Shown here: one piece after another, positions 1-8,567 of the stretch
Numbering within the stretch: the first letter of the stretch is position 1
Layout: every line of letters begins with the position of its first letter
IMG/VR virus record: IMGVR_UViG_3300047178_000019
Span: 1 to 23,211 of that record
Reading direction: 5' to 3' (one strand)
Source: a virus
Length of the DNA stretch: 23,211 bases
Notes under the pieces: generated by a model
What the model was told of the DNA's origin: nothing
What the model saw: the letters and a program-made list of their open reading frames with translations, nothing else
The model's database searches: none
Position numbers and translations under genes: made by a program

Positions 1-961
1 TGATGCCCTCACCCGTCGGTTTGTAGCCGAAGTAGTTCTGTTCGGCCTGCATCACGGCGCCATTGATTGCGTCCATGCCGGCGGTCTTCGCAACCTGCGA
101 CAGCATCGATCCAGTGTCGCCGAAGAAGCCGAGCTTGTTTGTCAGATAGGCAACAGGCAGGTTCGACAGGAACGCCTTGTACGACTGCGCCTGCGCCACG
201 TCCTGATTTCCCGTGGTCTGCATGGCATTCTCGTAGGCTTGCTCGCCAACCATGGAAGCGCCGGCAGTAGCCGCCGTGCCGATCTGCAACACCCTGATCA
301 GCTTCGTTCCCAATCCGAGCAACGCGCCTACGCCACCAACAGCATCACCGCCACCGAGGAACATGGCAGCACCGCCGCCAAAGTTCGCCACCTGATCGGC
401 CGTGGTCGCGCGGTCAGGCATCATTGCCTCACCAGTCTTCGATGCTTCATCAGCCAGATTGGCGAGACCCTTGCTACCGACAGCGTGAGCGACGAACTTA
501 CCGACGCCACCGACACCCTGCGCAAGACCGGCCGCAGCGTCATCCCAAAGCTGCTTCATCTGAGCGGTTACGCCAGTGCCATCGTTCAGGCTGACGTCTT
601 GGGGATCCTGAGTCGAGCTGTCATGGCGGCCGTCGGTGCCGGCATAGAACTGGGCATGCTGAGCGGCGACATCCGCTGCGCGCGCCGTTTGCTCCTGACC
701 ATACTGAGCCAGACCGGCCTGACTGACATCCTTCTGATCAGGCGTGTTCTGCGGCAGGAAGCTATTGATCGCCGAGTCAACCGGGTTCATCCCGGCGTTA
801 TTGGGCGCCTGAGCGGCTGCCTGTTGAGCAGCACCAAAAGCCCCAGCGACTTGCGGGGGCATGAATGCGCCGAAGCCAGAAGGTGCTGATGGGGCACCCG
901 GTGTTACGGGCGCGGTAGGAGGCAGAAAGCTCGAGATCCCCGAGCCGGTTAAGTCAGCCAA
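1..961 (-). CDS. N-terminal part of a (probably very large) ejection/internal virion protein, cut by the window edge
   Basis: The minus strand stays open from a TTG at 961 to the first base of the window, giving 320 codons without a stop, so the gene continues outside. The start is fixed by a near-perfect AAGGAGG four bases upstream of TTG; no ATG or GTG lies close. It begins 9 bp after the stop of the preceding ejection-type gene. The protein starts MADLTGSG, is Ala/Gly/Gln/Pro-rich for about 140 residues, then has glycine-rich hydrophobic stretches (about 140-160 and 190-235) of the kind that could insert in membranes. Bcep22-like podophages have a virion protein of about 4,600 residues thought to help DNA entry. 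Position at the end of the tail/ejection block and composition fit such a protein, but no enzymatic domain is visible in this part. Confidence 0.8.
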   Translation of the reverse strand, partial: MADLTGSGISSFLPPTAPVTPGAPSAPSGFGAFMPPQVAGAFGAAQQAAAQAPNNAGMNPVDSAINSFLPQNTPDQKDVSQAGLAQYGQEQTARAADVAAQHAQFYAGTDGRHDSSTQDPQDVSLNDGTGVTAQMKQLWDDAAAGLAQGVGGVGKFVAHAVGSKGLANLADEASKTGEAMMPDRATTADQVANFGGGAAMFLGGGDAVGGVGALLGLGTKLIRVLQIGTAATAGASMVGEQAYENAMQTTGNQDVAQAQSYKAFLSNLPVAYLTNKLGFFGDTGSMLSQVAKTAGMDAINGAVMQAEQNYFGYKPTGEGI

Positions 962-970
962 GTGGCCTCC

Positions 971-2674
971 TTATTGTTGAGGGGTGTTCGTAGTCGCGCC
1001 TTGACGCTTCTGAAGATCGTTCTGCATCGCTTGGTTGCGCATCTTGATCGTGAGATCTTGGACATTCTTCGCTCCGAATGTCGCGCGCAGCTGCGCCCCT
1101 GTCATGCCTTGAGGATTCTGTTGCGACTGAGTACCCGGGATCACAGCGTTCGGATTCGTGAACGCGGCCGTTGCGTAGCTCGATGCCTGTTGAGTGAACT
1201 GAGACACTTGCTGCTGAGCTTGTGCAACCAGAGTCGGGATCGCCAGTGCAGCCGAGCGATCTGGCAGCGCGCCAGTACCCGCAGACTTGGCGACCTGATC
1301 CATCACCACATTCGTCATGTAGCTGTGCGCGTCGTTGTCCACCATCTTCTTGCCAGATCCCGGAGCCGTCGGATCATCGATCGTCGATGCCTGACCGATC
1401 AACGTGTTGGCACGATCAGCCAGCGCGCCAAAGGCTTGGTTGCCCTGCGCAGTGCGGTAGAACTCTTGCTGCGCCTGTGAAGCGGCAGCTGCGGCGCCAG
1501 ACATCCCGATGCGAGCATGTGCGTCTTCGATCTGAGCATCAGCCACGCGACCTTGCTGTTCAAGCGTCTGTTGCCTCTCGAGCGAGGAAGCCACGCCCGT
1601 GGCGCCCATGACATCAGCCAAGACGCCGAGCTGGAACTGGACCGGCTTGCCATTCGATCCCGTGACGCTGACGACCGGACCCTGCTTCGGATCTTGCGTA
1701 ATCTGCAGTGAGTCGGCGTTGTAGCCATTCTTCTGCGCCCACGCCTTCATGCCCGAGGTATCACCGTTGAAGATGAACGATGCGAACGCCTTCTGGCCGT
1801 CCTGACCGATCTTGTCCTTCAACATCGCGTCGTAGTACTTCATGTTCTCCGGATCGATCTTCCCGTACTTGGCATCGGTCTGCATGTTCTTCATGCGCCA
1901 TGAGAGGTAAAGATCGGCGTTGGCCGGGTCATACGGATTGACCGGCTTGTCGTTCGGATTGACTGAGCCGAGAGCTTGGCCGGCAGCCTGTCCAGCAGGC
2001 GTCTGGCTGGGCAATGCTTGTCCGCCCGGTGCAGATGGACCCTGCGACTGCTGCGGAGAATTGGGGGCCGCTGTAGGGGCTGGAGCAGCGCTCGACATGG
2101 CAGCAACAGGAGCAGTGCTGGCAGACTGGGCAGAAGGAACCGGAAGCGCGCTCTGACCCTGTGGAGCGGCTTGCGCTTGGGCAGTCGGCGTCGGCAGGGC
2201 TTGAGCCGGAGCAGGAAGCGCTTGGGCCGGCTGTCCTTGAGGCGCAGGTTGCGGAGTTCCGCCCGGGATCACGCCTTGAGGTTGCGCAGGAGGAGGGTTT
2301 GCAAGTGCAGTCGAACTGCCCGGAGCTGAACCATTCGCATTCGCGCCGCCCGCCACGCCACCATTCTGACCTGTCGGGTTCGGCGAGGCGCCATCGGCGA
2401 TCGGAGTTGAGCTGGTCTGCTGACCGTTCGCCCGAGCCTGCAGCTGAGTGTTGAACCACTGGACGTTCGATTGCAGCTCAGCAAGACGTTGCTGATCGCG
2501 GTCATGCGCCTCAGATAACCAGCCGAACTGGGTCTGCTGATTGGCGGCATTCTGCTTCTGGATCGCAAGCTCTTGATCAGCACGATCGCCAGCCTTCTGC
2601 TGCTCGTTGATCTTCTCTTGATTCTGGTAGCCCTGAGCTGCCCCGCCTGCGAATGCGCCTAGATTGAATCCCAT
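971..2674 (-). CDS. Putative ejection (internal virion) protein with a Pro/Ala/Gln linker
   Basis: This 567-aa protein has three parts. Residues 1-80 are polar and helical (MGFNLGAFAGGAAQGYQNQ and following, Gln/Asn-rich). Residues about 85-245 are a low-complexity Pro-Ala-Gln-Gly linker. Residues about 246-567 are a helical, Ala/Gln-rich C-terminal part. There is no signal peptide and no catalytic motif. The ATG is preceded by AGGGG five bases upstream, and only two bases separate it from the stop of the upstream gene. Its place between another Gln/Ala-rich protein and the start of a giant ejection protein suggests a virion protein released into the host with DNA, as the T7 gp14-16 or P22 gp7/gp16/gp20 groups are. 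That role is inferred from context and composition, not from a recognised domain. Confidence 0.75.
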   Translation of the reverse strand: MGFNLGAFAGGAAQGYQNQEKINEQQKAGDRADQELAIQKQNAANQQTQFGWLSEAHDRDQQRLAELQSNVQWFNTQLQARANGQQTSSTPIADGASPNPTGQNGGVAGGANANGSAPGSSTALANPPPAQPQGVIPGGTPQPAPQGQPAQALPAPAQALPTPTAQAQAAPQGQSALPVPSAQSASTAPVAAMSSAAPAPTAAPNSPQQSQGPSAPGGQALPSQTPAGQAAGQALGSVNPNDKPVNPYDPANADLYLSWRMKNMQTDAKYGKIDPENMKYYDAMLKDKIGQDGQKAFASFIFNGDTSGMKAWAQKNGYNADSLQITQDPKQGPVVSVTGSNGKPVQFQLGVLADVMGATGVASSLERQQTLEQQGRVADAQIEDAHARIGMSGAAAAASQAQQEFYRTAQGNQAFGALADRANTLIGQASTIDDPTAPGSGKKMVDNDAHSYMTNVVMDQVAKSAGTGALPDRSAALAIPTLVAQAQQQVSQFTQQASSYATAAFTNPNAVIPGTQSQQNPQGMTGAQLRATFGAKNVQDLTIKMRNQAMQNDLQKRQGATTNTPQQ

Positions 2675-2676
2675 TG

Positions 2677-3888
2677 TTACCCCTGTCCGTAGCGACGTTG
2701 AAGAGCCGCCGGAACGTGATGCTTGTCGATCAGGTTGTCGAAGAACTTGGTGCCCAGCTTGTGGACCACGTCGGCCGGGATGATGAACTCACCGTTCGAC
2801 AACTTCACAGGCTCTCCAGTGTCGGTGTTCTGGGCAGTCACGCTGTCCGAGATCCCTGTGCCCGGGCCGTAGATCGCGCCGCCCCGATGACCACTGTTGT
2901 CCGGGTGACCGCCCAATCCGCCACCATCCGCTTTCGTGATTGCGCCGCCGATCGCCGAGCCGAGGGCAGCTCCGACCGGTCCACCCATGACGCCACCAGC
3001 AATCGTGCCGAGCGCACTACCCAGACCAGCCGAGCTGTTGGCGCTCTGTTGCTGCTGCTCCTGCCAGCCACGCATCTCGTCGCCATACATCGTGCCGGCA
3101 GTGTTCGATGCGGCGTTCAGATCTGAAGCTGCGCTCGCCAGACCCTGTTGACCGACCGAGGTTGTTTGATCTCCCACCGACTGCGTACCGATCGAGTTGC
3201 CGGTTGCAGTCGCGCCGGCTTGGTTGCCGGAGTTTGAATAATTCAGCGCCTCACCCGCCATTGAGCTGGCCGTGTTGGCAGCCGTCTGACGCAGTGCAAT
3301 CGCAGTGTTTCGGGTATTGACGTCGGACGAGTTCTCCGCGCCTGCTACAGCTGCAGCTTGTTGGCCGAGCAGCTGCGTGTTGATGTCCGACATTGCTGCA
3401 GCGTTCGGCGAGATTCCGTAGCGCGACAGGTTGTCATCGTTCTCTTGCTCGATCTGCCCGTAGGCTTGATTCTCATTGGCCGCAGCTTCGCCAGCATAGA
3501 GATTTCGATTGGCCGTGCTGTCGTAGTCTTCAGCGTCTTGGATCGACTGCTCTTGGACAGGCAGGCCATACTGATCGTAGGCGCTGTAGATCTGCTGAGA
3601 GTCAGCATAATCCGTGTCCTGAGCCTTGATCGTGTTCGCGTTGATCGCTTCAGTCTGAGAATCCAGCTGAAGCTGCTGACCTTCGTTCTGGTTGTACGCA
3701 TCCTCTGCGAACTTCTGAGCCTGAGTAGACAGGTTGACCTGCTGCTGAAGGATGGCATCGTACTCAGGGTCAGGCTGTGGAGGGGACGAGCTGTCGCCGC
3801 CGCTGGCGCCCCACGTGTTCTCCATCTCGAAGTCCGTCAGATCCCGCAGGAGCCGACGCTTCAGGATGAACTTAAAGAATCTCAGCAT
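2677..3888 (-). CDS. Putative ejection/tail-associated virion protein with glycine zipper and ADGG/GPGTG motifs
   Basis: The product is 403 aa. Residues about 40-285 are Gln/Asn/Ala/Ser-rich and helical. Residues 287-317 form a glycine zipper (GxxxG-type repeats around GGVMGGPVGAALG) that could span or insert into a membrane. The C-terminus carries ADGGG (320-324), GPGTGISDS (341-349) and LSNGEFIIPADVVHKLG (363-379). This last set recurs near the C-terminus of many podophage virion proteins linked to DNA delivery. The ATG at 3888 gives a 17-bp overlap with the GNAT-like gene and has only a weak GGA upstream. A second ATG at 3825 (MENTWG) would drop a basic, hydrophobic 21-residue N-terminus and is an equally defensible start. 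Function is inferred from motif pattern and neighbours. Confidence 0.75.
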   Translation of the reverse strand: MLRFFKFILKRRLLRDLTDFEMENTWGASGGDSSSPPQPDPEYDAILQQQVNLSTQAQKFAEDAYNQNEGQQLQLDSQTEAINANTIKAQDTDYADSQQIYSAYDQYGLPVQEQSIQDAEDYDSTANRNLYAGEAAANENQAYGQIEQENDDNLSRYGISPNAAAMSDINTQLLGQQAAAVAGAENSSDVNTRNTAIALRQTAANTASSMAGEALNYSNSGNQAGATATGNSIGTQSVGDQTTSVGQQGLASAASDLNAASNTAGTMYGDEMRGWQEQQQQSANSSAGLGSALGTIAGGVMGGPVGAALGSAIGGAITKADGGGLGGHPDNSGHRGGAIYGPGTGISDSVTAQNTDTGEPVKLSNGEFIIPADVVHKLGTKFFDNLIDKHHVPAALQRRYGQG

Positions 3889-4309
3889 AGTCTTTGATCC
3901 AGCGGCACTCGGACCGCAACATTCCCATCACGATGACGTCACCGCCGGCCTTGTTGGCGCACTTCATAACGCCCTCCCTCTTGAAGCCGACGTGCTCATC
4001 AAAGCGAAGAGCTTTTGTGTTGTGGGCATCGACAAACCCATTGACCCTTTGGCAGCCGAGCTGCATGAAGGCATAGACGAAAATCTTGCGCAGGAACTCG
4101 CGTGTACACCAGTGCTTACCCGGCACGGCGCCGACGTGGATATTGACGCTGACGCCCGGGTCGTATCGCTCGAAGACCACGCCAGCGATCAGCTCACCGT
4201 CCTGCTCAACTCCGATACCCTTGGCGCCAGCCCAGCCGTTAGATCCGGTCTGGGATGCAACGAAGCGGTGAACCTGCTCGTCCATCCCGTAGATTATTGT
4301 GCGTGCCAT
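3872..4309 (-). CDS. GNAT-like N-acetyltransferase-family protein
   Basis: This 145-aa protein has the size and strand-helix rhythm of a small GNAT domain. A central strand (LIAGVVFERYDP and following) is followed by a basic helix region after VPGKHWCTREFLRK, then a strand with GFVDAHNTKALRF and the late GFKREGVMK segment, where GNAT proteins typically place the residue after motif A and the C-terminal strand. The classic Q/RxxGxG/A acetyl-CoA loop is not clean; VPGKHWC sits in its place, so catalysis is not assured. Similar small GNAT proteins are often found in podophage structural clusters with unknown targets. It starts 15 bp after the DUF4376-like gene, with only a weak purine-rich site (GTAAAG) before the ATG, and its end overlaps the next gene by 17 bp. 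Confidence 0.75.
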   Translation of the reverse strand: MARTIIYGMDEQVHRFVASQTGSNGWAGAKGIGVEQDGELIAGVVFERYDPGVSVNIHVGAVPGKHWCTREFLRKIFVYAFMQLGCQRVNGFVDAHNTKALRFDEHVGFKREGVMKCANKAGGDVIVMGMLRSECRWIKDYAEIL

Positions 4310-4324
4310 CTTTACGGTATTGTC

Positions 4325-4954
4325 TCAGGGCGACGACGTTCCACTAGGCCAGACCACCGCCAAAGCCTCAACCGGCGTCGTGGCGGCATTGATCTGCACC
4401 CGGAGCGCTGCAGCCGTGCTGAATGCCCCGGCGACCAGCTGGCCCACGGCAACTCCGAGCGCCATCATCTGACTGGCGTTCAGGGTCATGGTCGTGTTGT
4501 CAGTCAGGGTCCACTCGATCGCCCACGCCTGACCGGCCGCAGTCGCCATGGTGGCAAGGGTGACTGCCGATCCGATGCGTTGCTGGCTGATCTGGTCAGT
4601 CTGGAAGTTGCCGCCGTTGTAGGTCACGCCACCGTACTGCAGCGCATCTCGAGCGGCCTGCACCGCCGTCCACGCATCTGCCTGAGCCTGAGCCAGCGAT
4701 CGATTGTCCGTCCACGTGCATGACGGCAGCGACCATGTGAAGTTCGGTCCGGGCCAAGCCTGCAACAGAGCCGCCTGAGGTTGGGTGTAGGCGACCAGCT
4801 CGCCATTGGCGACGTAGTGGCTGTACAGGTTGACCGTTGAATCGCAGGCCATCGCCGTGCCATTCAGGGTCTTGAAGTTGGGAAGATCGGCTTCTGGGAT
4901 CTGACCGAACTGGACGATCCTGCCGGTGGCGTCAAAGACGCAGTAAGGAGTCAT
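4325..4954 (-). CDS. DUF4376-like tail-fibre-associated protein
   Basis: The gene encodes 209 aa from an ATG whose A overlaps the upstream stop (ATGA), with AGGAG-free but coupled initiation. A longer reading from 4999 would need a 48-bp overlap and has no ribosome site. The N-terminal half (MTPYCVFDATGRIVQFG) resembles small fibre-associated proteins. Residues about 100-205 resemble DUF4376, with an ARDALQYGGVTYNGGNFQTD-like strand pair followed by a long helix and a final helix around ALRVQINAATTPVEAL. DUF4376 proteins usually lie next to tail fibre genes and may be chaperones or minor fibre components. The immediate upstream gene is a 650-aa fibre/tip protein, which fits. There are no signal peptide or membrane segments. 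Confidence 0.8.
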   Translation of the reverse strand: MTPYCVFDATGRIVQFGQIPEADLPNFKTLNGTAMACDSTVNLYSHYVANGELVAYTQPQAALLQAWPGPNFTWSLPSCTWTDNRSLAQAQADAWTAVQAARDALQYGGVTYNGGNFQTDQISQQRIGSAVTLATMATAAGQAWAIEWTLTDNTTMTLNASQMMALGVAVGQLVAGAFSTAAALRVQINAATTPVEALAVVWPSGTSSP

Positions 4955-6903
4955 CGACGAGTCTCCAGCGCAAACAATGTTGATCCATAGGTGTAGCAAG
5001 TCACGGATCCGGTGGCGCCTTCAGCACCGTTCGCGTAACCGTAGACTCCCCAAGCGTGATAGCCGGCAGCCGGTGTATCGACATAGGTCAAGGTGGATAC
5101 GTTAGCCAGAGAATAGACAGTGGTGCCATCACGCTGAAGGACAATCGTTCCGCATACTGGAGCACTTCCAGCTGAAGATCCGCCGCCACCTTCACCACCC
5201 TCAGTTCCGGTCCAAGTCGTCTGGAAGGAACCGGTGAAGTTGAGGTAGACAGGGCCACCCGTCGTCGTGAAACCTACGGAAGTGATACCAGTTGCCGAGG
5301 AGATCGTGCCAGTGCCGCCATGAGCCGACGCGGCAATCGTCACCGCATTGCCGGCAATGTTGATCGTGTTCACCGCATTGACAGCTGCAGCCGTTAACGT
5401 GCCAGAGAAGGTTCCATCGGCCGCAGACAATGTGGCATTGGTCGTTATGTACGAGCTGTCGCCATCGTTGTAGTACTGGAGGTACCTTCCGCCACCGTTG
5501 TAATTTCCCAGCAGAAGGCCATTGATCCCGATGTAAAACCCGCCACTACCAGCAGCAGGCCATGCGTAGCTTGTGATCGCTCCGCCGGTCAGCTGAGTAA
5601 CGACGCCGGTCGTGGCGTTAATCGTCCCGGTGAAAGTTCCGCTTCCGATGACGCTCAGCGCACTGCCGTTCCATAACAGGCCGCTCGTACCATTCCCGAT
5701 GGAGAGCTTGTAAGCGCTCGATCCACCTGTGGTGTCGTACCCAAGGAAGAAGCCGGTGCCGGTGTTGTACGCAGTCTGTCCGCCACGAATGTACGAGCTG
5801 GAGTCGAGCGTGATGTTGCCCGAGCTGATCGCACCCAAAGCAGCGTTGATCGCAGACAGGCTGCCGATCGATGCAGTGTTGATCTGAGCCAAGCCGACAG
5901 CTGCAGACTGGATGTTCGCACTGCTGATGGCAGCCATGCCGATCTGTGCATTGCCGATTGCAGCCGCCGCGATCAGTGCTTGCGTGATGGCGGCCGTACC
6001 GATCTTGGCAGTGGTGATCGTGCCATTGGCGATCGAGGCATTCGTGATGTAGACGCCCGGTGGAACTGTCTGCCCATTCACCACCGTCGATGTCGTGATC
6101 ACGGTGAAGGGATTGATTGCGCTGACGCCGCTCGTCCCAGCTGGGGGAGAGATCGTGAAAGCGCCGGCCGTGATGTTGACCGGATCCGAGACCGTGGCGC
6201 TGTTCACCAGACTCAGGATGTACGTGGGATCTACACCCGGGGTGGCTGCCAGACCTGCGGTGGCCGAGCTGTTCGCTGGACCCTCGATCGGATACTGAGT
6301 CACAAACGTGATCCAGTAGTAGTAGGTCACTCCACCCGTGCCGAGCGTATCAACGAATGTGGTACCCGGCGACATGCCGATGCACACCGCATCCGAGAAG
6401 TTGTCAGTCGTCGATCGATAGATCTTGGTGAAGGCTGGGTTGCTGTAGGTCGGCGCGTCCCATGACAGGATGACGCACCCAAGTGCGCCAGCTCCGGTCA
6501 GGCCAGTAGGGGCGGGCGGAGGATCCCCATTCTGCACGCCAGAGCTGACGTCCACACTCGCGCCACTCCCACCGCCACTTTCACTGATGATGGTCTCGGT
6601 CGTGCTACCTGCTTGCACGTTCGTGCTCGATCCAGACGCTATCAATCCGGCGGAGCTGACCTTAACGATCCCGTTCGCGACGAGATCTCGCCACGTCACA
6701 TTGGAATCAGCGATGGATCCGGAGCGCCCCTCGCGCGTGTCGAGGCCGATCTTGATCTGGCGAATCGCAGCCGCCAGAGAGTCAACGGTGTTGCCGACCT
6801 TAGAGATCGACGGAACCGAAGCGGGATCCTGCGCGAAAGTCTGGACATCAACCCCTGTGAGAACAAGGGGCTGACCCAGCATGCGAGACTGATGGACTGT
6901 CAT
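4951..6903 (-). CDS. Tail fibre/tip protein with Fn3 domain and lambda-J-like C-terminal region
   Basis: This 650-aa protein is modular. Residues 1-100 are a helical head that probably attaches it to the tail, with SLAAAIRQIKIGLDTREGR at about 42-60. Residues about 129-220 form a fibronectin type III-like domain (PPPAPTGLTG, ILSWDAPT, IYRST, TYYYWITF). Residues about 290-350 are an unusual Ala/Ile repeat in which short AxIxxAxI units follow each other. Residues about 360-520 resemble the C-terminal region of siphophage host-specificity proteins of the lambda J type (SSGNITLDSSSYIRGG, SALSVIGSGTFTGTINATTG). The last 120 residues are Gly-rich and beta-rich, a likely receptor-binding tip. The gene begins with an ATGA overlap with the nozzle-like gene and ends with another. 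Receptor binding is inferred from domain order; the exact family was not searched. Confidence 0.8.
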   Translation of the reverse strand: MTVHQSRMLGQPLVLTGVDVQTFAQDPASVPSISKVGNTVDSLAAAIRQIKIGLDTREGRSGSIADSNVTWRDLVANGIVKVSSAGLIASGSSTNVQAGSTTETIISESGGGSGASVDVSSGVQNGDPPPAPTGLTGAGALGCVILSWDAPTYSNPAFTKIYRSTTDNFSDAVCIGMSPGTTFVDTLGTGGVTYYYWITFVTQYPIEGPANSSATAGLAATPGVDPTYILSLVNSATVSDPVNITAGAFTISPPAGTSGVSAINPFTVITTSTVVNGQTVPPGVYITNASIANGTITTAKIGTAAITQALIAAAAIGNAQIGMAAISSANIQSAAVGLAQINTASIGSLSAINAALGAISSGNITLDSSSYIRGGQTAYNTGTGFFLGYDTTGGSSAYKLSIGNGTSGLLWNGSALSVIGSGTFTGTINATTGVVTQLTGGAITSYAWPAAGSGGFYIGINGLLLGNYNGGGRYLQYYNDGDSSYITTNATLSAADGTFSGTLTAAAVNAVNTINIAGNAVTIAASAHGGTGTISSATGITSVGFTTTGGPVYLNFTGSFQTTWTGTEGGEGGGGSSAGSAPVCGTIVLQRDGTTVYSLANVSTLTYVDTPAAGYHAWGVYGYANGAEGATGSVTCYTYGSTLFALETRR

Positions 6904-8564
6904 GCGTTCGCGATCTCATCACCCGTCTCCGCCACCGCGACGGTACGGACAGTTGTGGCACTACCGCTCAGCGTGATCGACAGGATACGGGACTGATTCG
7001 GCGGGATCCGGAAAGGCATGTTGCTGGTCACCGAAGTGGTCCAGCTGTGCGACGTGTTCTTGCCATCGATCCAGTTGTATGTGAAGCTCACCGGATACGC
7101 GGTCGCGTCGATCTTTCCGTAGCCGATGTCAGCGAACCAAGGTGAGCGGTAGTCCTTCGACTGCCACTGCCACGTCAGGCTCGAGCCGCCATCCCATTTG
7201 TTGATCACTCCCGATTGGCAAAGATAGAGGTTGCCGAACTGCTGATCGTAGTAGCCGGCCGTTGCCCACTGATCGGAATGCGTCACGTAGGGAATGTCCC
7301 GCGTGAAGTCGAAGATCATGCTGCCCTGCGTGCTGTTCGCTGTGTTCTGCCAGAAGACGTGGTAGCGGCCATCGTAGTACTTGCCCATCATCGAGGACGG
7401 GTTGTACTGCTGCCAGATGTCGCGCGAGAACAAGTCCTCGGTCATGTTCTGTATCCCGTTGTCCGAGATCAGCCAGACGCCATCGAAACCGCAGTACAGC
7501 ACGCCATCAAGCATCGAGACGATCGAGCGCTTCGACGCGCAGGCCGCCATGGTCCGGATCGGATACATGGTCAGCTGAGACGGATCCGTGCCCTGCAGCA
7601 CGTAGGGATTTCCCTTGGTCAAGATCGCCCAGCTCTGATCGAACACGCCGATGCCGACGATGTCCACGTCCACCGACTCTTGGTAGGCATCCGGGTAGGC
7701 ATAGAGCGCATAGGCCACCGACGGGTAGACCGTGCGGCCGGCGAACATGACAGCGATTCCCGATGGACCCATGCACATGCCCTGCCCGTTCGACGGCGGC
7801 ATATTCCATCCATTCGTCGCCACCACCTCACCCAGCTGCGTGTTGGATGCCGTGTCTGCGTAGGTCGTGGTGCCGATCGTGATGTCGGCCACCTTCTGGT
7901 ACGCCGTCGAGCTGGTACCGGTATTGGTCCGGTACAGGCGCAGCGTAGCGATGTTGAAGTTGCCGGTCGGCGCGACAGGCAGGTTTGACAGTGAAAGGTT
8001 CTGTCCGGGCTGAACTGCTTCAACCACGCCGTTGTTCAGCGGCGCCGAAGGGGCGCCCTCTTCGCCCAGAGCTGACACATAGGTCACCACGTAGGCGACG
8101 TAGTTGATCGGATCCGTCGAAGGGTTCGTGGCCGTGCCAGAGACCGTCACCGTGGATCCAGTGACAACCGGTGTCGGGATGCCGAGCGTGTAGGTGGCCG
8201 TCGGAAACGGACCGGACCCACTGGTGCCGAGCGGCGAGTAGGTCATCTTCGGGACGCCAGATCCAGTGAAGTACGTGCGCTCTGTCGTGTCGTCAGCAAT
8301 CGGCGCGCGCACCACGTCAACGTCAGTAGTCCAGCAGAACCAAGTGGCCGTGTCTACCGTGCTCTCCATACCCCAGCGGTAGATCGTCTGGATCGTGCCG
8401 CCGATAGCAACCGGGGTGTAGATGGCCGACGGAGCGTTCCAAGCCTGCAGGTTGCTGTGATGCACCCGCAGGTTGTTGGTGGACTGAGCGTACCCGTCTT
8501 GCAGTAGCTCAGGATCCTTGAGTGGCTGCTCGCCGTAGAAGCTCCGTGTTACGAACGAAGCCAC
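6900..8564 (-). CDS. Tail nozzle/stabilisation-like structural protein (beta-propeller type)
   Basis: The product has 554 aa. The N-terminus (RSFYGEQPLKDPELLQDG, then a NLRVHHSNLQAW segment) resembles that of podophage nozzle or packaged-DNA stabilisation proteins (P22 gp10 type). Repeated beta blades follow, with WAILTKGNPYVLQG, CGFDGVWLISDNGIQ and YYDGRYHVFWQN as the clearest, in the style of a propeller. An Fn3-like insert with YVVTYVSALGEEGAPS lies at about 130-240. The start is GTG at 8564, three bases after the holin-like gene's stop, with a weak GCGAG site upstream; no nearby ATG competes. The last four bases overlap the fibre gene (ATGA). The role in closing the portal channel is an inference from position and fold impression. 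Confidence 0.7.
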   Translation of the reverse strand: MASFVTRSFYGEQPLKDPELLQDGYAQSTNNLRVHHSNLQAWNAPSAIYTPVAIGGTIQTIYRWGMESTVDTATWFCWTTDVDVVRAPIADDTTERTYFTGSGVPKMTYSPLGTSGSGPFPTATYTLGIPTPVVTGSTVTVSGTATNPSTDPINYVAYVVTYVSALGEEGAPSAPLNNGVVEAVQPGQNLSLSNLPVAPTGNFNIATLRLYRTNTGTSSTAYQKVADITIGTTTYADTASNTQLGEVVATNGWNMPPSNGQGMCMGPSGIAVMFAGRTVYPSVAYALYAYPDAYQESVDVDIVGIGVFDQSWAILTKGNPYVLQGTDPSQLTMYPIRTMAACASKRSIVSMLDGVLYCGFDGVWLISDNGIQNMTEDLFSRDIWQQYNPSSMMGKYYDGRYHVFWQNTANSTQGSMIFDFTRDIPYVTHSDQWATAGYYDQQFGNLYLCQSGVINKWDGGSSLTWQWQSKDYRSPWFADIGYGKIDATAYPVSFTYNWIDGKNTSHSWTTSVTSNMPFRIPPNQSRILSITLSGSATTVRTVAVAETGDEIANA

Positions 8565-8567
8565 GGT

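Noticed and set aside
239-889. Plus-strand open frame at the left edge
   Set aside because: The minus strand is open over the whole stretch from a TTG with strong ribosome site and gives an ejection-type protein, a far better explanation.
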